A stretch of DNA of 64,000 nt, from assembly GCF_905475395.1 (NCBI RefSeq), contig NC_058337.1:112276368-112340367 (forward strand), in the 5' to 3' direction. The notes below the pieces were generated by a model. The model worked only from the letters and a program-made list of their open reading frames with translations, was not told the origin of the DNA and searched no databases. Positions 13,501 through 24,057 of this stretch are shown in pieces; positions within the stretch are counted from its first letter, which is position 1; every line of letters begins with the position of its first letter. Made by a program: the position numbers and the translations under genes. Source of the stretch: Chrysoperla carnea. Taxonomy: Eukaryota; Arthropoda; Insecta; Neuroptera; Chrysopidae.

Positions 13501-13762
13501 GAATTAATAATATGTACGCGACAAAGTGAGTAGGGAATATTTTGGTTATTTAAATGTATATGGTTGTTAAATATTATTTGAATAAATTCGTGTATTTTAT
13601 TAGATTTTATAATCGAATTTTATTGTGGATTTTTTTATTCTTGAATTTAATCGATATAAAATGTAATTTAGTACCTACTTGCGATAATAATCGTAATTTA
13701 TAATTTTCGATTTAATATAATTAATTGCTTCAGTGTTAAAATAATAATGTTTTTCATAATGT
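10517..13762. other. Intergenic sequence with one repeat fragment
   Basis: No gene recognised. The only identifiable piece is the repeat fragment at 12905-13125. Short ORFs at 10753-10935 and 11635-11820 (minus) have no protein features that I trust. Confidence 0.5.
12905..13125 (-). repeat. 'CCGATTTTGATTTTT' family fragment, minus strand
   Basis: Contains CTTTCAAACGAAAAAAATT, AAAATCGATTCATCCGTTTA, GGCGCTACGATGCCAC and AGGCAGACAGACCC. This is the reverse complement of the family motif order seen at 6.6 and 56.5 kb. Confidence 0.65.
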
Positions 13763-14133
13763 AACTAGATGACCCGGTGAATTTCGTTTCGGCAACAATT
13801 TATTTAATCGTAACTATTGATCGGCGATTATTAATCTTAGTTAACCTACATCTCTAATTCATTAGTAGGTACACTAAACTTAGCCCGCCCGTTAAGTCCA
13901 TCCGCAAGCCCGCCCGCTAAACACAAATTTTACTACTATCTCTTGGACAGACCTTCGGTTCTCGGTCTGGCTGAAACCTTCGGCAGTGAAGCTTGCTGAC
14001 TTACCTCAATACTATTCAAATACCTGTTCACAATTGTAGGAAAATATGGTGGAAGCGCAAATAAATACACAAATGCATAGTAAGGTAATATAATGCATTG
14101 TTTATATGCGTTTCCACCATTTATTGCATTTAA
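13763..14133 (+). repeat. Interspersed repeat family R3, plus copy
   Basis: Begins ACTAGATGACCCGGTGAA, contains a GC-richer middle (GCCCGCCCG, ACCTTCGG) and ends with a hairpin whose arms are ATGGTGGAAGCGC and GCGTTTCCACCAT. A second copy in reverse orientation lies at 47290-47743. The conserved head motif and terminal hairpin mark it as a mobile element; class unknown. Confidence 0.65.
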
Positions 14134-15779
14134 TATTTTGTCTTAAATTATCTAAACTTCAAAATTTTTGAAATTGTATAAGTTTCGACATGACCTTTCC
14201 ATTTAGACCTTTCAGTTTATCAATGAAATCGAACCATTTTAAATTGTATTCTAGATATTCTTTGTTTAGATATTTTTATGCCAATCTATTTTGATTCCTT
14301 CAAAAAAGGAATAGAAAGAGCAACAGGAATTAAAAACAATATATGTGGGTAAAGCCGGTAGTAAAACTATTACATCTTAAAAAATGTCTCTTCTCTGAAA
14401 ACTTAGTTTATAATTTTTCTTCTTATAATCTTTTTCTTTTTTCTGTAATAGAATGAAAAACAAGAAAGTAAATTACATTCATCTTAGTCCAAAGTCTATT
14501 GTTATGATCACACGTTCAACAAATAAAAACCCCAACAACATCATGTTAGGTATAAAACTTCCAAGTTGTAAGTTGTTATAAAAGTAGTTGTAATGTATAA
14601 TAGTTTTTATATAAAAACTTTTAACAATAACTTATAATTTAATTCATTATATTATAGTTCAGATTATATTTAGGTTGCTATTTATTTTATACAAAATACT
14701 TCCAATATAATAAGAATAGCAAACTTGTTCAATAATATTTTTAGCCAACTACCGAAAAATTTCCGGTGAAACAAAAATATATCATATCGCATATAAAATG
14801 GCACATCGCAAAAGCTACTAAATTTTAATGACTAGGACCTATTTTGAGCATAATTTATTTATTTGGTGCAAAGTTAGCTACTTCGTCCTTACCCATGCAA
14901 TAAAAACCTACTCAGTTATCCTTTTGTTACAGTTACAAGCCATTTCCTGCTTTTAAGGGCTATGTGAATGTACTGTCATCCACTTCTGAGATATATGGCT
15001 GAAATTTCAAGTCTCTAACTCATCGGGGAGTTAAATTAAAAATATCTATTACAAAATTCCACCCGATCTAAAAAGCGTTTTCTACATCATTCTCTTCTCC
15101 TATTCGGTTTTTCTTCACATTTTTTATGCACTGTCATCCACTTCTGAGCTGTGATATCAGCTCAACAGCTTACTAATATCCCTCAAATGAAATGTGGCAT
15201 GAGAATAAAAAGGTACTATTTCTCTAATAAAATAATTTAATGGAAATATTTGTAATAGCGTGATTCCGAATACCAATTACTATTTCAGTTGAAAATTTTC
15301 AAATGGGTTGTGGTTTTTTATTGAAAACACATCTTTAACGATTATAGCTCAAGAATTTTCATTTAGTTTTCCCCAAAATTTGTTACATTTTTTTTTAAAT
15401 CTACTAAAAATGGCATCTCATTTACATGAAATTGAAGTAAATAGTTATCATCATTCTACTTTCTGGTAAAAATAATTAAAGCTTGTATCTATTCACAAAA
15501 TATAGAACAAAATTACAATGCAAGGTTTGAAGCTATAAGCCTCAACTAATTGTTAGTTGGTGTTACAATTGTTGATATTAAGATTGGAATTTTGCCAAAA
15601 ATTCCCTTGGAATACTCATGGTTTTGAAAGTGTTCTACATTTGTTTTGTAAATTGGAAGTACCTTCACTTACTTAAATATTGTTGAAAGTTGTTTAAATA
15701 ATACAAATTTTATTGTAAACATTTTTTTGTATGCCTTATTAAATTCGAAAACAAAAAAGAAGAATATGTACGATTAGTG
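14134..15779. other. Intergenic sequence, nothing coding
   Basis: AT-rich. ACTGTCATCCACTTCTGAG occurs twice, about 160 bp apart (about 14971 and 15130), a minor local duplication. No gene recognised. Confidence 0.45.
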
Positions 15780-16150
15780 CAGTCAAAGTAACTGAATAAA
15801 GAAAAACAAAGTAAATCGTCAAAACCTGGTGAAATTTGTTTCTTAGCTGTCAAATAACATTTGTCCATCGTGAGTTAGTTGCGCCAATGTTTCTATTTGT
15901 TCATAAGCAATAAATTGTTATTGAAAGACCATATATATCAAAGTAATAAAGTTGATTTTAAAACTTAATAAACAGGCAACTTGTGTTACGTATATGTTAT
16001 ACATGTATATCATTTATATTTTTCATGGCATGTTAGGGTCATATACATGTATTACAAATAAGTTATACAAGTTGCCTTTTTATTAATTTTTAACTTAACT
16101 TTATTCCTCTGGTAAGAGTTCCCTAAACTAACAACTTATTGTTTATTAAC
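15780..16150. mobile_element. Partial copy of the CAGTCAAA mariner-type MITE
   Basis: Starts CAGTCAAAGTAACTG and contains TGTTTCTTAGCTGTCAAAT, then a palindromic core bounded by AGGCAACTTGTG and ACAAGTTGCCT. It is alignable by eye to the complete element at 21661-22171 in the left end, core and part of the right half. The right terminal repeat is not recognisable. Confidence 0.5.
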
Positions 16151-16208
16151 ACAAAGACATATTTTCATAACTTTGAATTTGACCTTGATAAGAGATAGAG
16201 AAAACTTT

Positions 16209-16249
16209 TTGAATTATTTAACTTATTCCTCATAAGTTAAATAATTCAA
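16209..16249. repeat. Perfect 18-bp hairpin with 5-nt loop
   Basis: TTGAATTATTTAACTTAT, loop TCCTC, then the exact reverse complement. Too short for an animal pre-miRNA. Function unknown. Confidence 0.6.
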
Positions 16250-17377
16250 AGCAAAACTTTTTCGAGTAAAAGACGTTTATTTTTATAAGGAACAGAATGT
16301 TGACGTCTTTCATAACAGCGAGCCTTAGATGGCAGAGAGATGAACCTGAAGACAAAATTAGTGTCTAACAAATGACCCTCTTTGAGACAATAGTTTTTTT
16401 ATTGCAAGTTCTGTTTGCATTTTAATTATGTTACAAAATTGGTCCACGTATCATTTTAAATGGTCCACACTGAATATACCAGCAGTTAATTCACGAAAAT
16501 TTTTATTTGGCAAAAATTATTTTATCATTGGGAATTAGGAAAACATTTTCAGGCTTATAATTATTCTCCTTGGATATTAAAAAAAAGCTATGTAGCTATG
16601 TAGTCAGGACAAAAAGAAAAACTTTAATTTAATGTTTTTTTTTTTTTTTTTTTTTTTGTGAATTACATAAAATTTTGAATGAAATATTATGTTAAAATAA
16701 ATAAAAAATTAATTTCTAATGTTTAACGATAGCAAAATTAAAATTAATTACACATGAATAGACTTTATAATTTTAATTAGTCTATATGGAACTTGTTTAT
16801 ACAAGTGGAAAATTATAATTATAAACATTGAAATAAATTATAAAGGAGATAGAAAAAATTCTGAAATTAACTTTTCATATATTACAAATGCTTTCAAAGA
16901 ATTGCAATTTTACTGTTTCTATTCTTTATCTTATAGCGAACAAGGTTACAAAAAAACTAGAAATAAGTTATACGGTAGGTATATGAGTAACAGGAAACGT
17001 ATAACCTAATCTGCTGTATATAGAAAATAAGAATTGAAAGGGAGTTCTTCGAAGGTGTAATCGTGCATTGTATATTTTGCGATAATCATTTGCAAAAGCT
17101 ATTAAAATTATTTGAGTTTTAAAATTACAAAATGGTTTACATATTCTTCAAAACAAATTAAACATTATTTAATTTTATGATTTTTAAGAAAGCTTTTATA
17201 AAAGATGTCACACAATGTCGCGGTTGTCATGAGAAAATGGTTAACTTATTTTTAAACCGATATAAATAAAATGGAAAAATTGTTGTTGTTGCAAAGGGAT
17301 TTTAACGGTTTAGGAAAGATAATACATAAGCTTAAAATTTAGAAAAGATAATACAAAAGCTTATGATGTAAAAACGA

Positions 17378-17721
17378 TATAGAGGGTGTTTTGTTGAGAT
17401 TTACAACTTGGAAAAAAAAAACTGAAATATTATGAATATCCATGGAGGTTGCTTTTTATGGAAAGATAATTTTATATCATTAATGTTTGAATATGATTTC
17501 CGTTTTGGGTCTAACACTGATTGGATCATTTGAGCTGATATTTCACCAATAACTCGCCAAATGTCATATTCCAAATGTTCAACTATCTGATTTATCGGCC
17601 TAGATAAATGGTTTCACATAAAACTAAAAATAAGGCAACCATCTGCTGTTAAATCGGTTATCAAACAAAATAATTTATCCAACCCAAGAATATAAACCTC
17701 CAAACAAACACCCTTTATATA
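17378..17721 (-). mobile_element. Degenerate IS630/Tc1-mariner-superfamily element with a transposase C-terminal relic
   Basis: The ends AGAGGGTGTTTTGTTGAG (left) and AACAAACACCCTTTATA (right) are imperfect inverted repeats inside TATA. On the minus strand the interior reads VEHLEYDIWRVIGEISAQM, resembling the C-terminal helix of transposases with 'LE.NIRRVI.EI...M'. Stops interrupt the frame just upstream. A short dead remnant. Confidence 0.55.
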
Positions 17722-18706
17722 AGAATGATTTTATCCATGTTTTAAAATATTTGGCATTTGTTTTAATTTTTGTTTCAAAATCATGCTATTTTTACCTCTG
17801 TATAGAAAAGTATAAAAGAGGTTGCAAAAATATGTTTCTCAATAGGGGAGCTGTTGAAACTTATAAGAAGATTTCTTTCTAAAAGTATAGAATAAACTTT
17901 TGACAGGATTAAAATATGAAAGCCACCTTTTTTAAGATACGACGAAATGTACACGCCATGACATTCTTCTACACTTTACGCAAGTCAAAATGAATGGAAG
18001 GAAAATAAAAATGGATATTTCGCGATGATAATCTTAAATTCAAAAGTTCAACTTTCTGCGGATAATGAATTGTGTAAGATATCGAACAATTTTCGATATC
18101 CCTACTTACTCAAGGAGTAAATAAGAGGGTATGCTCAATTTCAGCTAACAGCAGTACTAAAATTGAGAACCAGGATCTCTTCGATTCATGCCAAGCGACT
18201 ATCGAAATGGGCTCTTAATAAACAAAAAAATTATACTTAATCAGTGTTACATACAAAATTTCTTCCTTCTACGAGATACATTCATCATGTCGAAACTAAT
18301 TTAATTGGATTAAGCGATGCTTAAAATGTTGCAAACTAGAAATATGCAACTTCTGAATGTAGTATATATTCGCTTTTAGGTCTTCAAAATAACTTAAAAT
18401 TAATACATTTAAACTAAATATTTTATACTACTTGTATATAGAGGCCGTTCGATTATTTCACATGAGATTCCACTAAAAATCATAATATTTAAACATTCAA
18501 TTCCAGTTGAGTTCATTTCAATTTAACTTTTTACATATCCAGAATTATATCTTTATATAAAACAACATATACCATACGTCCATACATACATTTGTTATTT
18601 ATTAATTTCATATATACAAAGTGTTTCAGAACGAATAATAAATACTTTATGTACCATGTGGGTCCTTTTCTTATATGTTACAGGAATAATTACACTCGTA
18701 CATTCC

Positions 18707-19216
18707 CTTAAGGTAGTACCAGCATGGTATTTGCAGTTTCTATGTTAAAGCAATGGTACAATTTTTTTTTCGACAGAATTTAACGAAAAATTAAATTTAA
18801 GAATTTAATAATGCTTACTATTAATTCCCAAAGTTTCAGAAATTTTGACCGTTTAAAATGGGAAATAATTATGACAACGTCCCAATTTCGATCAATTTAC
18901 GTCAAAATTAATATCTCGAAAGTGAAAATTAATTTCTAAATTTTTTTTTTAGAATTGTATTGTATAAACATTTTTTTCTACTTTTTCTTCAATATATAAT
19001 AATATCATAAAAAATAGTTGGAGAGACCGGACATTTTACATGCTTTAAATGGGACATGACCCTCAAAATCGCGAACTTTGTCTTTAAATATCTCGCGATC
19101 TAAACGGTCAAAAATTATGAAATTTTAGGAATTCATAAATAAAGCTATTATAAACCCGAGAAAAAAAATTCGGCCAAATCTGTCGAAAAGTGATTTCATG
19201 CTGGTACTACCTTAAG
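18707..19216. mobile_element. TTAA-flanked foldback MITE
   Basis: CTTAAGGTAGTACCAGCATG at 18707-18726 is matched exactly by its reverse complement at 19197-19216. TTAA at 18708-18711 and 19212-19215 fits a TTAA target duplication, as used by piggyBac-type elements. Further inverted matches inside (TTTTGACCGTTTA with AAACGGTCAAAA; TCGACAGA with TCTGTCGA) show that most of the 510 bp is palindromic. No ORF. Confidence 0.75.
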
Positions 19217-19289
19217 AATAGAAATCATGTTTACAGAAACTTTTATGTTTACTTTGAGACGCGGAATACATATCTAAGTATTTATATGA

Positions 19290-19430
19290 TCCCTACTAAC
19301 AAAGACAGGTATTATAAGTTTAAAGTGCATATATGTATTTGTGTATCTATGTGTCTATCAGTGGCGTGGTAGCTCCAAAACTTATGAACCGATTTGATAT
19401 TTGTTTCTTTCAAAGGTAATTATTTATTTT
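19290..19430 (+). repeat. 'CCGATTTTGATTTTT' family fragment, plus strand
   Basis: Contains GTGTCTATCAGTGGCGTGG, TAGCTCCAAAACTTATGAAC and CGATTTGATATTTGTTTCTT, in the order of the family. Confidence 0.55.
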
Positions 19431-20329
19431 AACTTTCCTGAAACATTCTGTATACATCCTTGTTACGCAAACTTTTCTCTCAATATACCACAAAAATATC
19501 TCTCTGGGTGCACATTCATTTTGGGAATTGAGAAAAACTCATTAAAATTATATTTATTACATTTTATTTTGTTTGTGTGTATTAAAATATATCTCACAAT
19601 TAATCAGTAAATTTGCGGGTTTTTCATTCTCATTTGAAAAAAAAAATTTTAATAAATAAATTCAACATAAAAGTATGCCATTCATGTTTGAATGCTTTAA
19701 ATACAATTGCCAATAAAAACCAATTAAGGTTCAAATCCTTTAATTTTTAGTTAAAGCTTGAGTTAATTGTCAAATCTTTTTAGAAGTTACGACACTACAT
19801 ATAAATAGACAGGTATTTCCAACACAAAATCTCTTCTTAAATCTCCTTAAGCGTCGGGAGCTTAAAAGGTTCAATGGCCAAAATCCCCCCCCCCCATTTA
19901 ACAGAAACTAAGATTAATTTTTAGGTTTTCAAATAACCTGTTGAACTTTACAAAATTTAACAACATTATAAAATAAATTTTTAAGTGTTATGACAGTTCA
20001 AAAAGTTAAAAATATATTTAACTAATAATTCATTGTTCATTTCTTTCATATTATAAAACTTATAACACAGGAGTCTCATGTGCAAAGGGTAAATATTATC
20101 ATTTTTAAGGGTGAAAAGACATTGTTGAAGGGTTCTGCGAAAACCTTTCACAATAATTAATATAAAATAACTGCTGTTCTGTGTTAGTTTAATGTAATAT
20201 TTTCATATCCAGTAAGAATATTCCAGTTCGCGATCACATAGCAGTTACAAATACGTTAGACTAGTTTGAAAACTAAAAGAACAGGCTTTATGACATGAAC
20301 AAGTGGATAATAATTTTAATTGTGATGGG

Positions 20330-20512
20330 CTGGTGTAGTGCTTGATATTTGAATGAAGGAGGCATACTCTGCCTCTCAAAATGAGTGACAAGTTGATAAA
20401 GGAAATTATCAGCGAAAAAGTTGGTAAAACACATATAAGATATCACAATGGGCTTTATAGCCTAAGTGTGTCCTTCGTGGACAGCCAAAATAACCTAACC
20501 TAACCTACGTTT
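20330..20512 (+). mobile_element. 3' tail of an R1/Jockey-like non-LTR retrotransposon
   Basis: Contains ATCACAATGGGCTTTATAGC, CTAAGTGTGTCC and GTGGACAGCC, then ends in CCTAACCTAACCTA. These motifs are familiar from the 3' UTR of insect R1/Jockey-like LINEs. No coding part remains. Confidence 0.65.
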
Positions 20513-21658
20513 AAAATTCTGACTGTGGATTCTATTAGAACATGGGATGTATACAATAGTTTTTGAAATATTGATTCCTAAAGATTTAAAGAAAATCACT
20601 TACATACAGAAAAAATTCACACAAATGCCATTCATTTCATCACTTTAAATGGATTTTAAGGGAAAAAAATAGTGCTTGTTGTAATAAAATATTTGTTAGT
20701 TTTCCAAATTAATCTTAAGAAAATGGTCTTGTTATAAGAACGCATCCCTTTAAAAACACTTCAATTTAGGATTTATATGTTAAAAACGCGAACTTGAACA
20801 GCTCAAATCTATAAATTTAACACGGGAAGGGGCTCCAAAAAATTTACCTTGTTTATAAAAGGCATTAATATGAATGTATTTTTGTGAACGTCATTAAGAT
20901 AATTCATAACGTATTTATTACTGCTACGGATACTTGAATTAATCAGAATATTGCAGCATCTTATACCAAGAGTGCTGCTATCCAAGAGTACACTCCGTTG
21001 TGTAGTAGTGGGTGTATAGTTGAATTGGTTTTGATGAAAAGATGAAAATCGTATACTTTAATTAATTTTTCTTTTTCATTATATGTATATATATATATTT
21101 CTGTCTTCAGGAAATAAACCTATCGTCTCTCAGCTATAGTTTAATTAATTTTCTATTTTCATAATGAGTATAATACTGTGAAGATTTTTCTTTCAGTTTT
21201 TTTTGTTTTTAATGGAAAAAAGTGTATACAAAGATTCATTATTACTGTTTACTCGGTATTTTCAACTCATTATTCTAAGCTTTGATTATTTATAGTCTCA
21301 TAGTTATCGGAAACAAAATCGTTTTATACAGCAGTTATTAATTGACGAATATTTCTATAGTAGGAAATACAAAGTTGCAATACAAAGTATGCTTATTTTC
21401 TCGAGTAGAACTTCTAATTTGACTATCAGTCTTTGGGAACCGAGAGACTGCACACCTGAGTATTTCTATTACTTACGTCTCCGTGTATTCTCGACCATAT
21501 ATACGTTAACAGGAATATAGAAATAGAAAAATATAAGCTGAAGGCAAACACGAGGGTATCGTCAAAAGTTAACAATATCTGTTTTTTGAATGGAAATTAT
21601 TCCAATAGTTATAAAAACATCAACAGGTTTTTACATTATTCGACTCAAGCACTAGTGG
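20513..21658. other. Intergenic AT-rich sequence
   Basis: Holds a short TA repeat near 21085-21100. No gene recognised. Confidence 0.45.
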
Positions 21659-21660
21659 TA

Positions 21661-22171
21661 CAGTCAAATATGATAAAAAAGTTGGCTAATAAAGGAAAAT
21701 GAAAGAAACCGCTCGTATTTTGCTAAAACCTCATAGAATGTGTTTCTTAGGTGTCTACTGTCTAGTATCATTTGTAAGGTTTGTTTGTGAAGCAAATGTT
21801 TATATTTGCTAAAAAACATTTTTAACAATTTTTAATTCAATGAAATGATCAATGTAAAAAGTTCACTTAGAAAATTAGTAATTAGGCAACTTGTGTGGCG
21901 TAAGTGTTAAGTGTTTGTCAAATAATCGAAAATAGTATACATGTATAACGTATACGTAATTCAAGTTGCTTATTTATTAATTTTGTAAGTCAACTTAAAC
22001 ATTAACCGTTCCATTGAATTAACAATTTAGTATTTATTAACATAGAAACATTTGTGCCACCAACTCATGCGTTACCTATGATATTTGACACCAAAGAAAC
22101 ACATTCCATGAAGTTTTAGCATAATACAAGCGGTTTCTTTCATTTTCTCTTATTTGTAACATCTTTAACTG
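21661..22171. mobile_element. Tc1/mariner-type MITE with long inverted repeats and TA target duplication
   Basis: The left end CAGTCAAATATG follows TA (21659-21660). The right end CATCTTTAACTG is followed by TA (22172-22173). Inverted repeats extend well over 70 bp (GAAAATGAAAGAAACCGC and TGTGTTTCTTAGGTGTC on the left have close reverse complements at 22087-22150). The core has a second inverted pair (AGGCAACTTGTG / TTCAAGTTGC). CAGT ends and TA duplication are typical of Tc1/mariner. No ORF. Confidence 0.75.
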
Positions 22172-22502
22172 TATAAATTTCGATTTTTGCCCCAATTCCT
22201 AGATCAGTTTTTTGTATTTTTAAAATACGTATTTTCGACTACCAAGTAGTCATCATCAGTAAGAATTAGCTAGTGAATGTTACTCTTTGCTAATTTTGGC
22301 GGTGTGCAGTCCGCCACCAAATTAGCAAAGAGTAACATTCACTAGCTAATTCTTACTGATGATGACTACTTGGTAGTCGAAAATACGTATTTTAAAAATA
22401 CAAAAAACTGATCTAGGAATTGGGGCAAAAATCGAAATTTATTTCGACATATCCTAGAGTTCTCATTTATTATCTTCGATAATATTTATATCTTTAACTG
22501 TA
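22161..22502. mobile_element. Foldback insertion with perfect 124-bp arms and a 13-bp target duplication
   Basis: ATCTTTAACTGTA is present at 22161-22173 and 22490-22502, flanking an insert at 22174-22489. Arms 22173-22296 and 22319-22442 are exact reverse complements around a 22-nt spacer that itself has a GGCGG/CCGCC stem. A unique AT-rich tail follows (22443-22489). The 13-bp duplication indicates one integration event into the right end of the older MITE. Each arm contains CTGATGA, a 6-bp stem (GACTAC/GTAGTC) and GAAA, a hammerhead-like order. I favour a Penelope-like or other retroelement derivative over a DNA transposon. Confidence 0.7.
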
Positions 22503-23680
22503 CTATACGGTTATAAGAATGGGTTTTTAACAGTACCTGTGGTTCTGTTCAATTCTTCTCCTAGTCTGCTACTCAATTCTTTTTTAGTTTTCTTACCAAA
22601 CACACATCCACACCACAATTTTATAGCTTTCAAAGGTGTAATAAATTTATTTCCGTAGCGTTTCATTTACAATAGTTTCCTCTGGTAGCAGAATGGAAGA
22701 TTTTTACCACTAACTACAACGTATAGTGTAATAGCTAAATCCAAACTATGTATGAAGTGGTAGCCTTCAAAATTCATTCTTTAATAAACATCAAACTGTG
22801 AGTTTTAGTATAACTCAATCCCTTTCTAACAATGTTTTATTATACGGAAAACGAGATTGAATCTTACCTAATAAGAGGGAGGGGAGTTCGAGAATGATGC
22901 TTACGTAATTAATGAATAGTCCCTTATATTATTTTATGAAGAAAATTGTTTACAAAAATATACCATCAAAAGCTACGATTTGAGTACTCAAAAAGATTTC
23001 CTGTGAGTCAAACAAGTCGAGATTAAAAATGGAGAAAAACGCGATTGTTTCGCGATAAAACATTCTAATACTGTGAGAAGAAAAAGTTTCGTAACCGTGG
23101 AAACAAGAAAAGTTTTTGTATTCGTGAGATTCGTCAGTATCGGATTAATTACAGGAAAATATGGAGTCCGAGGGATTATTAATTTCATCAAAACGTTTTC
23201 AATCACCACCATTGCTAGAATGAAACGCTGTGCTACAAGTTCATAGGCCTTACTAGATGGTATATTTTTGCCTTGGGAATTTAAATAGTATTTATTTATG
23301 GTTATTTTTCTTTTTCCTATTTTATCCGTATTGTTATTTGAAAGAAAATAGAAATAAGAAATAGATATGGAGTGTTACCAGAAACAAAAATAGAATTTGT
23401 TTAAAACATAAAGATAGCCAAAATGTAAGACGGAAAACCAGACGAAAATTGGAAAATGTATGGGCAAAATCAAACACGAGATACTATAATCGATTCCAGC
23501 GCATGCAATGTATAAAGTACACATGATGTTTTTTACAAAAAAAAAAAAGGGCAAATATATATCTCCGACTGCTCCTGGAACCTTATTTTACCTGGATTTC
23601 ATTTGGATTTCTCTTTGTAGTTTACAATAATCAGTTGACACATGAATGTCATGGATAATATTAGGGGGGCCCAAGAGGGA
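22503..23680. other. Intergenic sequence, nothing recognised
   Basis: One 74-codon minus ORF at 22988-23212 lacks family features. No repeat partner seen. Confidence 0.4.
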
Positions 23681-24057
23681 TGTAGTAACTCGAGCGCGTC
23701 AGATTAAGATATTGGGGGTTCCTTGGACCTTCCTTATTACCTCCACCAAATATTAGCCCTAAATATGGGGGGACCCGCGAAGGGTAGACGGTCAGATTAT
23801 TAAAAACAAAATTGCGATATAGGTGAATTAACTCGGGAACGTCAGATTAATATATGGTGGGTTAATCACATGCTAAAAAATGAAAATTTCAATTATATAA
23901 AAAAATTTTGATTACGTTCGAGTTACTACGAGTAACAAACTTTGCAAGCCTCTCATTTCTTGCCTTCTCGCTTAAATCGTCAGATATTATTGGAATGTAC
24001 ATTTTTTAGCATGTAACTAACCCATCATATATTAATCTGTCGCGCTCGAGTTACTAC
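23681..24057. repeat. Inverted-repeat element around the motif AACTCGAGCGCGTCAGATTA
   Basis: GTAGTAACTCGAGCGCGTC at 23682 and its near-complement GCGCTCGAGTTACTAC ending at 24057 bound the region. An inner copy (AACTCGGGAACGTCAGATTA, then GGTGGGTTAATCACATGC, 23828-23874) pairs with 24007-24050. It is a foldback with an extra direct copy of its left arm. No ORF. Confidence 0.6.

Noticed and set aside
16209..16249. microRNA precursor
   Set aside because: An 18-bp stem with a 5-nt loop is too short for Drosha/Dicer processing.
20495..20512. Telomere-like CCTAACCTAACCTA
   Set aside because: It directly follows LINE 3'-UTR motifs and only about three units are present; it is the tail of the retroelement.
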